A DNA stretch of 64,000 bases from Aureimonas sp. SK2 (GTDB lineage Bacteria > Pseudomonadota > Alphaproteobacteria > Rhizobiales > Rhizobiaceae). Below are positions 29,016 to 37,866 of this stretch, one piece after another (the stretch's first letter is position 1; each line of letters begins with the position of its first letter). The position numbers and the translations under genes are program-made. Where the stretch lies: the NCBI RefSeq assembly GCF_029813115.1, contig NZ_JAPZDS010000004.1, forward strand, positions 1 to 64,000, written 5' to 3'. Under the pieces are notes generated by a model. It worked only from the letters and a program-made list of their open reading frames with translations, was not told where the DNA came from and ran no database searches.

Positions 29016-29927
29016 ATGGAACGTCCCGAACTGCCGCAGGGCCTTCCCGAAAACCTCGACGCCAAGAAGGAAGAGGCGCGAACCTGGTTCGAGGCGCTGC
29101 GCGACCGGCTGTGCCAGGCCTTCGAGGACCTCGAGGACGAGTTCGGCTCCGACGAGACGCTTGCCCCCGGCCGCTTCGAGCGCACGCCTTGGGAGCGCGG
29201 CGAGAACGGCGGCGGCGGCACCATGTCGATGCTGCAGAACGGCCGCGTCTTCGAGAAGGCGGGCATCCATACGTCGACGGTCTACGGCGAGTTGTCGGAG
29301 GACTTCGCCGCGCAGATCCCGGGCGCGGCGAGCGACCGCAGCTTCTGGGCGTCCGGTATCTCGCTGATCGCCCACACGCGCAATCCGCACGTGCCGGCGG
29401 TCCACATGAACACGCGCATGGTGGTGACGACCGGCCAGTGGTTCGGCGGCGGCGCGGACCTCACCCCGATGCTGAGCGCACGCCGCACGGCGGAGGACCC
29501 CGACACGCGCGCCTTCCACAAGGCGCTGCAGTTCGTCTGCCAGCGTCATTCGGCCGTCGCGGATTTCGACCGCTACAAGACCTGGTGCGACGAATATTTC
29601 TATCTGCCGCACCGCAAGGAGCCGCGCGGCGTCGGCGGCATCTTCTACGACTGGCTGCACTCGCCGGAAGAAGCGGGCGGCTGGGAAGCGGACTTCGCCT
29701 TCACCCGCGACGTCGGAAAGGCGTTCCTTGTGGTCTATCCCCACCTCGTACGGCAGAACGCCGCCACGCCCTGGGGGGAAGCGGAGCGCGAGGAGCAGCT
29801 CGTGCGGCGCGGGCGCTATGTCGAGTACAATCTCCTCTACGACCGGGGCACCCTGTTCGGCCTCAAGACGGGCGGCAACGTCGCCTCCATCCTGTCGTCC
29901 CTGCCCCCCCTCGTGAAGTGGCCCTGA
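29016..29927 (+). CDS. hemF: oxygen-dependent coproporphyrinogen III oxidase
   Basis: 303 residues, the full family length. It converts coproporphyrinogen III to protoporphyrinogen IX with oxygen, a late step of haem synthesis, in the cytoplasm. Motifs: [71 protein letters not shown], and the C-terminal [21 protein letters not shown]. Start ATG 29016. The oxygen-dependent enzyme and the bc1 complex indicate aerobic respiration. Confidence 0.96.
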   Translation: MERPELPQGLPENLDAKKEEARTWFEALRDRLCQAFEDLEDEFGSDETLAPGRFERTPWERGENGGGGTMSMLQNGRVFEKAGIHTSTVYGELSEDFAAQIPGAASDRSFWASGISLIAHTRNPHVPAVHMNTRMVVTTGQWFGGGADLTPMLSARRTAEDPDTRAFHKALQFVCQRHSAVADFDRYKTWCDEYFYLPHRKEPRGVGGIFYDWLHSPEEAGGWEADFAFTRDVGKAFLVVYPHLVRQNAATPWGEAEREEQLVRRGRYVEYNLLYDRGTLFGLKTGGNVASILSSLPPLVKWP

Positions 29928-30216
29928 CGATTTCGTTGGCGGGCTGAAGACCGGGGAACCAACCCTCGTCTTTCTCCCCGCCGACCCTATGTCTAGCCTG
30001 CGGACACGAATTGGTTAAACACCCAACAACGTCCTGTTCACATACGGAAAACTCCTGTTAAGGTCCGTGCAACCCGAAGCTGTCCGAGAGTGGGCAAACG
30101 GGGGGTTCGCGGAACCGAGGAGTCCTGCGGGCAGACGTGCATTCCGACCGCATGGTTTCGAAGGGCAGGCGGCTGGCGCATCCGCGCGGCCGAAGGATCG
30201 ACCAGGGAGGACTGTG

Positions 30217-30399
30217 ATGTACGAACTCGATTGCCACGGCGTCATTCCAGGCTGCGAGCGCGTGATCCGCGCCGAGTCTCAGGCGGAGGTCATGCGACGC
30301 GCCGTGACGCAGGCCAAGCAACTGGGGGTGGAAACCATCACCCAGCGCCTGATGGACGCGATCCGTGACGGAATGCACGAGACGAGCGTCAAGCACTGA
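30217..30399 (+). CDS. DUF1059 small protein
   Basis: 60 residues. MYELDCHGVIPGCERVIRAE at the start matches the DUF1059 pattern (a cysteine, then (V/I)PGC, then a short helical part). The function of the family is unknown; its two cysteines could bind metal or pair. A perfect Shine-Dalgarno AGGGAGG sits 6 bases before the ATG and a strong terminator follows, so this is a well-defined monocistronic gene. The preceding 289 bases (29928-30216) hold no gene; the AT-rich stretch around 30010-30065 probably has its promoter. Confidence 0.88.
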   Translation: MYELDCHGVIPGCERVIRAESQAEVMRRAVTQAKQLGVETITQRLMDAIRDGMHETSVKH

Positions 30400-30448
30400 G
30401 CCCTGTTAAGGGGCAGAGGCTCGCCGACGAGGCCGGCGGAAATGATGC

Positions 30449-30476
30449 GGGCGCGGATCAAATCCGCGCCCTTTTT
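30449..30476 (+). terminator. intrinsic terminator of the DUF1059 gene
   Basis: A 10-bp stem GGGCGCGGAT / ATCCGCGCCC with a 3-base loop and five Ts, 50 bases past the stop. Confidence 0.9.
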
Positions 30477-30483
30477 CATGGGT

Positions 30484-31716
30484 TCAGACCAGCTTGAGCA
30501 GGGCCTCGCGCCCGAGCACGAAGCCGCTCTCGGCGAAGGCGCGCTTCAGCCGGTCGAGTGTGCGGCCGATCTCCGGCCCCTGCGCGACGCCGGCCGCCGC
30601 AAGGTCGTGGCCGGACAAGGGAAAGGCCGGCGGCTCGAAGCCCACGGCCGCCTCGTGCCGTGCGGCCAGCAGCGCGACCTGGGGCAGCTTGTCGGGATTC
30701 TGCGTGGCGGCGGTTCTCTCGGAGTTCAGCGCCAGCGCGAGGCGATCGGCGAGCGCATCGGCGTCGCCGAGATAAAGGCGGGCTCGAAAGGCCGCATCGC
30801 TCTCCGTCGCAGGTGCCTCCGCCATCGCCCAGGCGACCAGCCGATCGCGGTCCGCGTTGGACAGGCGCAGGCGCCCCGCCATGTCGCGCAGGCGCGCGGC
30901 GTCGGGCGGCACGATGGCCTCGAGCCGGCGGATCGGGTCGGGCGCCCAGCCGTAGAGCCGCTCGGTCTCGATCAGGCCGTGGATCGCATCGATCCCCCAT
31001 TTCTCGCTCTCGGGAAGCACGCGACTGAGAACGCCGGCCTGGCGCATCCAGAGAAGGGCGCGCGCCGGGTCGGGCGCGGCGAGGAGCTTGCGCAACTCGT
31101 TCCAGACGCGTTCGGCCGACAGGCGGTCGAGGCCCTCCTTCAGGCGCGACGACGCACGCAGCCCCTCCCCGTCCGGCCGGCCTCGTCCGTACCATGCGAA
31201 GAAGCGGAAGAAGCGCAGGATGCGGAGATAATCCTCCTCGATGCGCTGCGACGCCTCGCCGATGAAGCGCAGCGTGCCGCTCTCGATGTCGGGCAGGCCG
31301 CCCACGAGGTCGAGGATCTCGCCGTCGGCATCGCAATAGAGCGCGTTGATGGTGAAGTCGCGCCTCGAAGCGTCCGCCGCCCAGTCGCGCCCGAACAGGA
31401 CCTTGGCGTGCCGCCCGTCGGTCTCGACGTCGCGGCGGAGCGTCGTGACCTCGAAGGGGCGTCCGTCCGCCACCACCGTTACCGTGCCGTGCTCGACGCC
31501 GGTCGGCACGGCCTTCAGCCCCGCCGCGTCGACGCGGGCGATCGTCTCCGCCGGCAGGGTCGTGGTGGCGACGTCGATGTCGGTGATCGGACGGCCCATC
31601 AGGGTGTTGCGGATCGCGCCGCCCACGACCTTCGCCTCCTCGCCGTTCGTCGAAAGGCTGGACAGGATGGTTCGAAGGGCGGGGTCGCGGAGCCAGTCCG
31701 CCTCGATGCGCGTCAT
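30484..31716 (-). CDS. cca: CCA tRNA nucleotidyltransferase
   Basis: 410 residues, class II polymerase-beta-type nucleotidyltransferase that builds or repairs the CCA end of tRNA. The head domain has VVGGAIRNTLMG and DIDVATTTLP (the metal-binding D-x-D), the motif RRDFTINALYCDADG, and then the neck/body (IEEDYLRILRFFRFFAWYG). Alphaproteobacterial members are often closer to poly(A) polymerase in name, but this layout supports CCA addition. It overlaps the CoA-pyrophosphatase gene by 4 bases. Confidence 0.92.
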   Translation of the reverse strand: MTRIEADWLRDPALRTILSSLSTNGEEAKVVGGAIRNTLMGRPITDIDVATTTLPAETIARVDAAGLKAVPTGVEHGTVTVVADGRPFEVTTLRRDVETDGRHAKVLFGRDWAADASRRDFTINALYCDADGEILDLVGGLPDIESGTLRFIGEASQRIEEDYLRILRFFRFFAWYGRGRPDGEGLRASSRLKEGLDRLSAERVWNELRKLLAAPDPARALLWMRQAGVLSRVLPESEKWGIDAIHGLIETERLYGWAPDPIRRLEAIVPPDAARLRDMAGRLRLSNADRDRLVAWAMAEAPATESDAAFRARLYLGDADALADRLALALNSERTAATQNPDKLPQVALLAARHEAAVGFEPPAFPLSGHDLAAAGVAQGPEIGRTLDRLKRAFAESGFVLGREALLKLV

Positions 31717-32339
31717 GATGCGTAGAGCCTTTCGTAGAGCGTGCGCAGGATGCCCGCCGTCACGCCCCAGATATACCGGTCGCCGAAGGGCATCGTGTAG
31801 AAGTATCGCGGCTTGCCCTGCCAGACGCGGCTGTCCTTGGCGTGGTTGGCCGCGTTCATCAGGAAGCCGAGCGGCACCTCGAAGGCGTCGGCGACCTCCG
31901 AAGGGTCCGGACGGGGCGCAAAGCCCGGATCGACGATGCCGATGACGGGCGTGATGCGAAAGCCCGTCGTGGTGCGATAGCGCGGCAGGCGGCCGATCAC
32001 CTCGACATCGCCCGGGTCGAGCCCAATTTCCTCGCGCGCCTCCCGGAGCGCCGCGGCTTCCACCGACGGATCGGCGGCATCCACCGAGCCACCGGGAAAG
32101 GCGACCTGGCCGGAATGCTTGCGCAAGTGCGCGGCGCGCGTCGTGAGGATCACGCCCGCCTCGCCCGGACGGTCCACCACGGGCACGAGCACGGCCGCTT
32201 CGCGCGCCGCCGCGCTCTCGGCAAGCTGCTCCCAGTCCGGGTTGAGGATGTGGTCGCCCGTGTCGTGCTCCAGCGCGCCGAGCCCCCTGGTCAGGAGGCG
32301 CGCCTTGAGGTCAGCGGCATCGAACATGCGCTCAGGCAT
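31713..32339 (-). CDS. NUDIX hydrolase, CoA pyrophosphatase type
   Basis: 208 residues. The Nudix box GGSVDAADPSVEAAALREAREEIGL is the CoA-pyrophosphatase form with an extra DxxD, and the preceding LTTRAAHLRKHSGQVAFPGG is characteristic. It probably cleaves CoA and acyl-CoA to 4'-phosphopantetheine derivatives and 3',5'-ADP. Starts at 32339 (MPERMFDAAD) or 32327 (MFDAADLKAR) are both possible; the first overlaps the DUF1285 stop. It overlaps cca by 4 bases, so the three genes form one minus-strand operon. Confidence 0.9.
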   Translation of the reverse strand: MPERMFDAADLKARLLTRGLGALEHDTGDHILNPDWEQLAESAAAREAAVLVPVVDRPGEAGVILTTRAAHLRKHSGQVAFPGGSVDAADPSVEAAALREAREEIGLDPGDVEVIGRLPRYRTTTGFRITPVIGIVDPGFAPRPDPSEVADAFEVPLGFLMNAANHAKDSRVWQGKPRYFYTMPFGDRYIWGVTAGILRTLYERLYAS

Positions 32340-32907
32340 CCAGTCCGCCGGGCGGGAGCGGCACGGGGAACCAGGCGCTGCCCGATGCGATGCCGGCCTC
32401 GCCCTCCCGTTCCTCGATCCGCTGCGCGAGATCGAAGGCGAGCGAGCGGGTGAGCCGCGCCTCCAGCCCGCCGCGCACGCGGACATAGGGGCGGAAGGCG
32501 CCGCCCGTCCCGGTGGCGAAGCGCAGGGGATGCGCCTCGTCCGCCTCCACCATGTCGCCCATGTTGGTTCGGAAGCTGAGGCGCCCCCCCTCGTCGCTCA
32601 TCTCGACGGCGACGAAGGGCGCGTCCGCGACGCGGATGGTCAGTTTCTCGGCGGGGGTCACCAGCACGAAGGAGCCGTCGGGCTCACGCCGCAACACGCT
32701 GGAGAAGAGGCGGGCGAGCGCCGGGCGGTCGATCGGCGAGCCCTGGTAGAACCAGCGCCCGTCCTCGTCGATGGCCATGTCGATGTCGCCGCAATGGTCC
32801 GGGTTCCAGCGCTCCACCGGCGGCGCCGACCGGCCCGCCCGCTCGGCGCGCGAGACCAGGGCCTCCAGCGAGACGGATGCCGAATTCGTGTCCTGTTCCT
32901 GCGGCAT
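32332..32907 (-). CDS. DUF1285 protein
   Basis: 191 residues of the DUF1285 family: VERWNPDHCGDIDMAIDEDGRWFYQGSPI is the typical first block, with VEADEAHPLRF and the RGGLEARLTRSLAFDLA block later. The fold is known structurally in the family but the function is not. First gene of an operon with the CoA-pyrophosphatase and cca, divergent from moxR over 173 bases that hold no other gene. That arrangement recurs in Rhizobiales as far as I recall. Confidence 0.9.
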   Translation of the reverse strand: MPQEQDTNSASVSLEALVSRAERAGRSAPPVERWNPDHCGDIDMAIDEDGRWFYQGSPIDRPALARLFSSVLRREPDGSFVLVTPAEKLTIRVADAPFVAVEMSDEGGRLSFRTNMGDMVEADEAHPLRFATGTGGAFRPYVRVRGGLEARLTRSLAFDLAQRIEEREGEAGIASGSAWFPVPLPPGGLDA

Positions 32908-33080
32908 GGTGCGCTGTTCCCCAAGGTCTACGGCCGGAGCCCGTCTTATTTTGGCCGGCCTTGGCCGTCACCAAATAGTCGCGCACCCCGGCGCTTGCCA
33001 GACGGCCCCGGCCTCGATTCTATGGGGCCTGTCCTCGTCGCCGGCCCCTCCCGAAGCGACTCATCGAAAGGCCCCGAAGG

Positions 33081-34091
33081 ATGACGATACTCGCCCACCC
33101 GGAGCCTCCCGTCGACACGCGCGGCATGGTGGAGGAAGCCGAGCGCGCGCTCGCCGATATCGCCAAGGCGCGCGAATCCGTCGCCCGCGTGATCTTCGGC
33201 CAGGAAAGCGTCGTGGAGCAGACCCTGGTCGCGATCCTGGCGGGTGGCCATGCGCTTCTGGTCGGCGTGCCGGGCCTTGCCAAGACCAAGCTGGTGGAGA
33301 CCCTCGGCACCGTGCTCGGGCTCGACGCGCGCCGCGTCCAGTTCACGCCCGACCTCATGCCGTCGGACATCGTCGGCACCGAGGTCATGGACCAGGACGA
33401 AACGGGCCGCCGCTCCTTCCGCTTCGTGCGGGGGCCGGTGTTCGCGCAGCTCCTGATGGCCGACGAGATCAACCGCGCCAGCCCGCGCACGCAGTCGGCG
33501 CTGCTGCAATCCATGCAGGAATATCATGTGACGGTGGCCGGCGAGCGGCACGATCTGCCCGCGCCGTTCCACGTGCTCGCGACGCAGAACCCGCTGGAGC
33601 AGGAGGGCACCTATCCCCTCCCCGAGGCCCAGCTCGACCGGTTCCTCTGCCAGGTGGACGTGCACTATCCCTCGATCGAGGCCGAGCGGCGCATCCTGCT
33701 CGCCACCACCGGCGTCGCCGAGGACAAGGCCGTCGCCGTGATGACGTCCGACCGCCTGCGCGAGATCCAGACGCTGGTGCGCCGCATGCCGGTGCCCGAG
33801 AGCGTGGTGGAGGCGATCCTGTCGCTCGTGCGCTCGGCCCGGCCGGGCCAGGGCTCGAAGGAGGCCGACACGCATGTCGCCTGGGGTCCCGGCCCCCGCG
33901 CCTCCCAGGCGATGATGACCTGCGTGCGCGCCCGCGCGCTCTACGAGGGGCGCCTCGCCCCGTCGATCGACGACGTGCGGGCCTTGGCCGAGCCGATCCT
34001 GCAGCACCGCATGGCGCTGAACTTCGCCGCGCGCGCCGAGGGGATCGGCGTCCGCGAGGTCATCGCGCGTCTCGCCAAACAGGCGGGCTGA
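33081..34091 (+). CDS. moxR: MoxR-family AAA+ ATPase
   Basis: 336 residues. Walker A GVPGLAKTKLVETLG is at about 60-74, and Walker B LLMADEINRASPRTQSALLQ and the sensor block VLATQNPLEQEGTYPLPEAQLDRFL follow, all typical of MoxR. MoxR proteins act as chaperones for assembly of metal-enzymes or envelope complexes with von Willebrand domain partners. It starts a cluster with DUF58 (4-base gap) and two large membrane proteins, which are probably its partners. No RBS oddity. Confidence 0.94.
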   Translation: MTILAHPEPPVDTRGMVEEAERALADIAKARESVARVIFGQESVVEQTLVAILAGGHALLVGVPGLAKTKLVETLGTVLGLDARRVQFTPDLMPSDIVGTEVMDQDETGRRSFRFVRGPVFAQLLMADEINRASPRTQSALLQSMQEYHVTVAGERHDLPAPFHVLATQNPLEQEGTYPLPEAQLDRFLCQVDVHYPSIEAERRILLATTGVAEDKAVAVMTSDRLREIQTLVRRMPVPESVVEAILSLVRSARPGQGSKEADTHVAWGPGPRASQAMMTCVRARALYEGRLAPSIDDVRALAEPILQHRMALNFAARAEGIGVREVIARLAKQAG

Positions 34092-34095
34092 AACC

Positions 34096-35010
34096 ATGGC
34101 CACGGTCGGGCGCATCACGGACGCCGTCACGGGCGGCGAGGCGCTGCACCGCGCCCGCCAGCGCGCGGCCCTCCTGCCCGACCTCCTGGTCGAGGCGCGG
34201 CGCGTCTCGGCCTCCGTCGCCACCGGCTGGCACGGGCGTCGGCGGCGCGGCACCGGCGAGAACTTCTGGCAGTTCCGCCCCTTCGTCGACGGCGAGCAGG
34301 TCTCGCGCATCGACTGGCGGCGCTCCGCGCGCGACGACAACGTCTATCTCCGGGACCGCGAATGGGAAGCGGCCCAGACGGTCTGGCTCTGGGCCGACCC
34401 TTCGCCCTCCATGCTCTACCAGAGCCGGGAAGGCCTCGTGTCCAAGGAAAGCCGCGCGCTGGTCCTGGTGCTGGCGCTAGCCGAGCTTCTGGCGCGCTCG
34501 GGCGAGCGGATCGGCTATCCCGGCGTGCTCGCGCCCGTCTCGGCGCGCAATGCGGCCGAGCGGATCGCTGCCGCACTTCAGACCAACCGGCCGTCCGGCG
34601 GCTTCCCCGAGACCGATCGGCTCAAGCGCTTCAGCGAGATCGTGCTGGTCGGCGACTTTCTCGATCCGATCGAGGAGCTGCTTGAGCGCATCGACACGCT
34701 CGCTCGCCAGGGCGTGCGGGGCCACGTCGTGCAAATCGCCGACCCCGCCGAGGTCGCCTTCCCCTATGCCGGCCGCACCGAGTTCCAGGATCCGGAGACC
34801 GGCATGAAGCTGACCGCCGGGCGCGCCGAGGCGCTGCGAGACCTTTATCGCGACGCCTTCGAAGCGCGGCGCGAGGCGCTTGGGCAGCATTGCCGTCGGC
34901 TCGGCTGGAGCCACGTCTTCCACGCCACCGACCGGCTGGCCTCCGAGCCGCTGGTCGCCGTGCACGGCCATCTGAGCGGCCAGCCGCAAAACATGAAGGC
35001 GCGCGCCTGA
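34096..35010 (+). CDS. DUF58 domain protein
   Basis: 304 residues. The DUF58 core is around 70-160: the block GENFWQFRPFVDGEQVSRIDWRRSARDDNVYLRDREWE carries the conserved DWR.SAR region, and WLWADPSPSMLYQS is a degenerate MIDAS-like segment of a von Willebrand A fold. DUF58 proteins pair with MoxR ATPases. The stop overlaps the ATG of the DUF4159 gene (TGATG), so it is translationally coupled. Function in the complex is inferred. Confidence 0.92.
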   Translation: MATVGRITDAVTGGEALHRARQRAALLPDLLVEARRVSASVATGWHGRRRRGTGENFWQFRPFVDGEQVSRIDWRRSARDDNVYLRDREWEAAQTVWLWADPSPSMLYQSREGLVSKESRALVLVLALAELLARSGERIGYPGVLAPVSARNAAERIAAALQTNRPSGGFPETDRLKRFSEIVLVGDFLDPIEELLERIDTLARQGVRGHVVQIADPAEVAFPYAGRTEFQDPETGMKLTAGRAEALRDLYRDAFEARREALGQHCRRLGWSHVFHATDRLASEPLVAVHGHLSGQPQNMKARA

Positions 35011-37862
35011 TGGGAGCCTTGTCCTTCGGCGCGCCGCTCGTTCTTGCCGGCCTTCTCGCCCTTCCGCTGATCTGGTGGCTGCTGCGGCTCACCCCGCCGC
35101 GTCCGCAGACGGAGACCTTTCCGCCGCTGCGCATCCTGGAGCGCGTGCTGAAGCGGGAGGAAACCCCGGCCCGCAGCCCCTGGTGGCTGACCCTCCTCCG
35201 GCTGCTTCTCGCCGCGCTGGTCATCCTGGCGCTGGCCGCGCCGATCCTCAACCCGCGCGAGAGCGCGCTCACGGGCGACGGGCCGGTGGTGGTGATGCTC
35301 GACAACGGCTGGGCCAGCGCGCGCGACTGGGACGAGCGCCGCGCGGCGGCCGAGGACCTGATCCGCGAGGCGGGCGAAGCCGGTCGCCCCGTGTCGCTCG
35401 TTCTGACCGCCGAGGACGCCGCCAACGACGCAGCGCCCGTGGAGGCGGCGACCGCGCTGGAGCGTCTCGCCGCCGCCGAGCCGCGCCCGATCGCGCCCGA
35501 CAGGGCCGCCGCCACTACGCGGCTGGCCGCCGTTCTCGGCGGCACCGGCGGTGCGAGCCTGGCGTATCTGAGCGACGGTCTCGACGGCGGCGGCCTGGAG
35601 GCGGCCGCCGAGACCCTGCGTTCGTTTAGGGTTGCGCAGACGATCCTTTATTCCCCGCCGATCGGCAACTTGACCGGACTGACGGGCGCCGACAACGCGA
35701 CGGACGCGCTGGTGGTGCGGGCCGTGCGCCCCGACGGCGAGGCCGGCCCCGCCACCTACCAGCTCCGCGCGCTGGACGCGCAGGAGCGCGAGATCGGCCG
35801 CGCGCCGCTTGCCTTCGCCGCCGGCGCGCGCACCGCCGAGGCGCGCTTCACCATTCCCATGGAGCTGCGCAACGACGTCGCCCGGATCGAGCGCGAAGGG
35901 CTGAACGACGCGGCCTCGGTGCGCCTGGTGGACGAGAGCTTCCAGCGCCGGCGCGTCGCGCTCGTCTCAGGCGAGGCGGCCGACCTCGCGCAGCCGCTCC
36001 TGTCGCCGCTTTACTACATCACCCGCGCGCTGGAGCCCTATGCCGACCTCGTGCGGGCCGGCAGCGCCGACCTCGGCACCGCCATTCCCGCCCTCGTCGA
36101 GCAGCGCCCCTCGGTGATCGTGCTGGCCGACATCGGTGTCCTACCGGATGCGGCCACGGAAGCGCTCAACACCTTCCTCGACAACGGCGGCACGCTGGTG
36201 CGCTTCGCCGGTCCGCGCCTCGCCGCCTCCACGGCGGAGGACACGCTGGTGCCGGTGCGTCTTCGCGGCGGCGAGCGCCAGCTCGGCGGGGCCTTGTCCT
36301 GGTCGGAGCCGCAGCGGCTGGCGCCGATCGCCGAGGGCAGCCCGTTCGCCGGCATCGCTGTGCCGGCCGACGTCACGGTCTCGCGCCAGATCCTCGCCGA
36401 GCCCTCGGCCGAATTGTCCGAGCGCACCTGGGCGAGCCTTGCCGACGGCACGCCGATCGTGACGGCGGCGGCGCGCGGCGCGGGCTCCATCGTCCTGTTC
36501 CACACGACCGCCGAGGCCACCTGGTCGAACCTACCGATCTCCGGCGCCTTCGTCGATATGCTGCGCCGGATCGTCTCCCTGTCGCGCGGGTCGGTCGGAA
36601 CGGAGGGCGGGACGGCGGAGACCAGCCTCCCGCCCTATCGCGTGATGGACGGCAACGCCCGGCTGGTGCAGCCCGGCCCGGAGATCCGCCCCCTGGTGCT
36701 CGCCCCCGGCGCCGCGCCCGTGCCCAGCCCGCAGAACCCGCCCGGCCTCTACGGCACGGCGGAGGGATACCGCGCCTTGAACCTCCTGGCAGCCGACGCC
36801 ACCCTGCGCCCCCTGCCCGCGCTCGACCTCGGCGAGGCGCCGGCTTTGCGCGCTTACGGCACCGAGGGCTCCACCGACCTGACGCCCTGGCTCTTCGCCG
36901 GTGCCGTCGCGCTCTTCGCTTTGGATGCCCTGGCGCTGCTCTGGCTCCATGGGGGCTTCTCGCGGCTGCGGCGGGGCTTCGGCCGACGCGCCGCTCCGGC
37001 CGCCCTGGTGCTCGCCCTGGCGCTTGCTGGCGCGGGCCATGCCGACCGGGCGCTCGCGCAGGAGTCTCCGCCCCCCGCCTCGCTGGCGACGCAGGGTCTG
37101 GAAGGCATCGACGCCGAACGAGCCATCGCGGCGACCGAGACGACGCACCTCGCCTATGTCGAGACCGGCGACGCCGCGACCGACGAGATCTCGCGCCAGG
37201 GGCTCGACGGCCTGTCGCAGTTCGTCGCCTCCAAGACCGCGCTGGAGCCGGGCGCGCCGATGGGCGTCGACATCGCGACGGACGAACTCTCCTTCTACCC
37301 GCTCCTCTACTGGCCCATCCACGCCTCCGCCCCGATGCCGAGCCAGGAGGCGATCAGCCGGGTCGATGCCTACATGAAGCAGGGCGGGACCGTTCTCTTC
37401 GACGTGGAGGGCGACGCGATGGGCGACCTGTCGGGCACCACGGTCTCAGCCGGCCAACGGCGCCTGCGCGACATCCTGGCCGATCTCGACATTCCGCCGC
37501 TGGAGCCGGTCCCGGCCGACCATGTGCTCACCAAGGCCTTCTACATCATGGACAGCTTTCCAGGCCGCCACACGGGCTCGGACCTTTGGGTCGAATCGCT
37601 GGTGCGCTCGGCCGACGCCGAGGCGCGGCCGGCGAGCGCGGGCGACGGCGTGTCGTCCATCATGATCACGTCCAACGACTTCGCCAGCGCCTGGGCGGTG
37701 GACGGCAACGGGCTCTTCGTGTTTCCGACCGACAATGCCGATCCCTCGCAACGCGAGTATGCGTACCGGGCGGGCGTCAACATCGTGATGTATGTGCTGA
37801 CCGGCAACTACAAGGCCGACCAGGTCCACGTGCCCGCCCTCCTCGAACGCCTAGGGCAATAG
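35010..37862 (+). CDS. large membrane protein, BatA-like N-terminus and DUF4159
   Basis: 950 residues. Two N-terminal membrane helices (about 5-25 and 57-77) with the BatA-type start LSFGAPLVLAGLLALPLIWW, a von Willebrand-like region (VVVMLDNGWASARDW near 92), a long central part with a glutamine amidotransferase-like fold (VIVLADIGVLPDAATEALNTFLDNGGTLVRF), a membrane segment around 630-650, and a C-terminal DUF4159 domain (about 690-950: DELSFYPLLYWPIHAS, MKQGGTVLFDVEGD). It overlaps the DUF58 stop by one base and is 4 bases before the next gene. Envelope assembly role with MoxR is inferred. Confidence 0.88.
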   Translation: MGALSFGAPLVLAGLLALPLIWWLLRLTPPRPQTETFPPLRILERVLKREETPARSPWWLTLLRLLLAALVILALAAPILNPRESALTGDGPVVVMLDNGWASARDWDERRAAAEDLIREAGEAGRPVSLVLTAEDAANDAAPVEAATALERLAAAEPRPIAPDRAAATTRLAAVLGGTGGASLAYLSDGLDGGGLEAAAETLRSFRVAQTILYSPPIGNLTGLTGADNATDALVVRAVRPDGEAGPATYQLRALDAQEREIGRAPLAFAAGARTAEARFTIPMELRNDVARIEREGLNDAASVRLVDESFQRRRVALVSGEAADLAQPLLSPLYYITRALEPYADLVRAGSADLGTAIPALVEQRPSVIVLADIGVLPDAATEALNTFLDNGGTLVRFAGPRLAASTAEDTLVPVRLRGGERQLGGALSWSEPQRLAPIAEGSPFAGIAVPADVTVSRQILAEPSAELSERTWASLADGTPIVTAAARGAGSIVLFHTTAEATWSNLPISGAFVDMLRRIVSLSRGSVGTEGGTAETSLPPYRVMDGNARLVQPGPEIRPLVLAPGAAPVPSPQNPPGLYGTAEGYRALNLLAADATLRPLPALDLGEAPALRAYGTEGSTDLTPWLFAGAVALFALDALALLWLHGGFSRLRRGFGRRAAPAALVLALALAGAGHADRALAQESPPPASLATQGLEGIDAERAIAATETTHLAYVETGDAATDEISRQGLDGLSQFVASKTALEPGAPMGVDIATDELSFYPLLYWPIHASAPMPSQEAISRVDAYMKQGGTVLFDVEGDAMGDLSGTTVSAGQRRLRDILADLDIPPLEPVPADHVLTKAFYIMDSFPGRHTGSDLWVESLVRSADAEARPASAGDGVSSIMITSNDFASAWAVDGNGLFVFPTDNADPSQREYAYRAGVNIVMYVLTGNYKADQVHVPALLERLGQ

Positions 37863-37866
37863 CGCC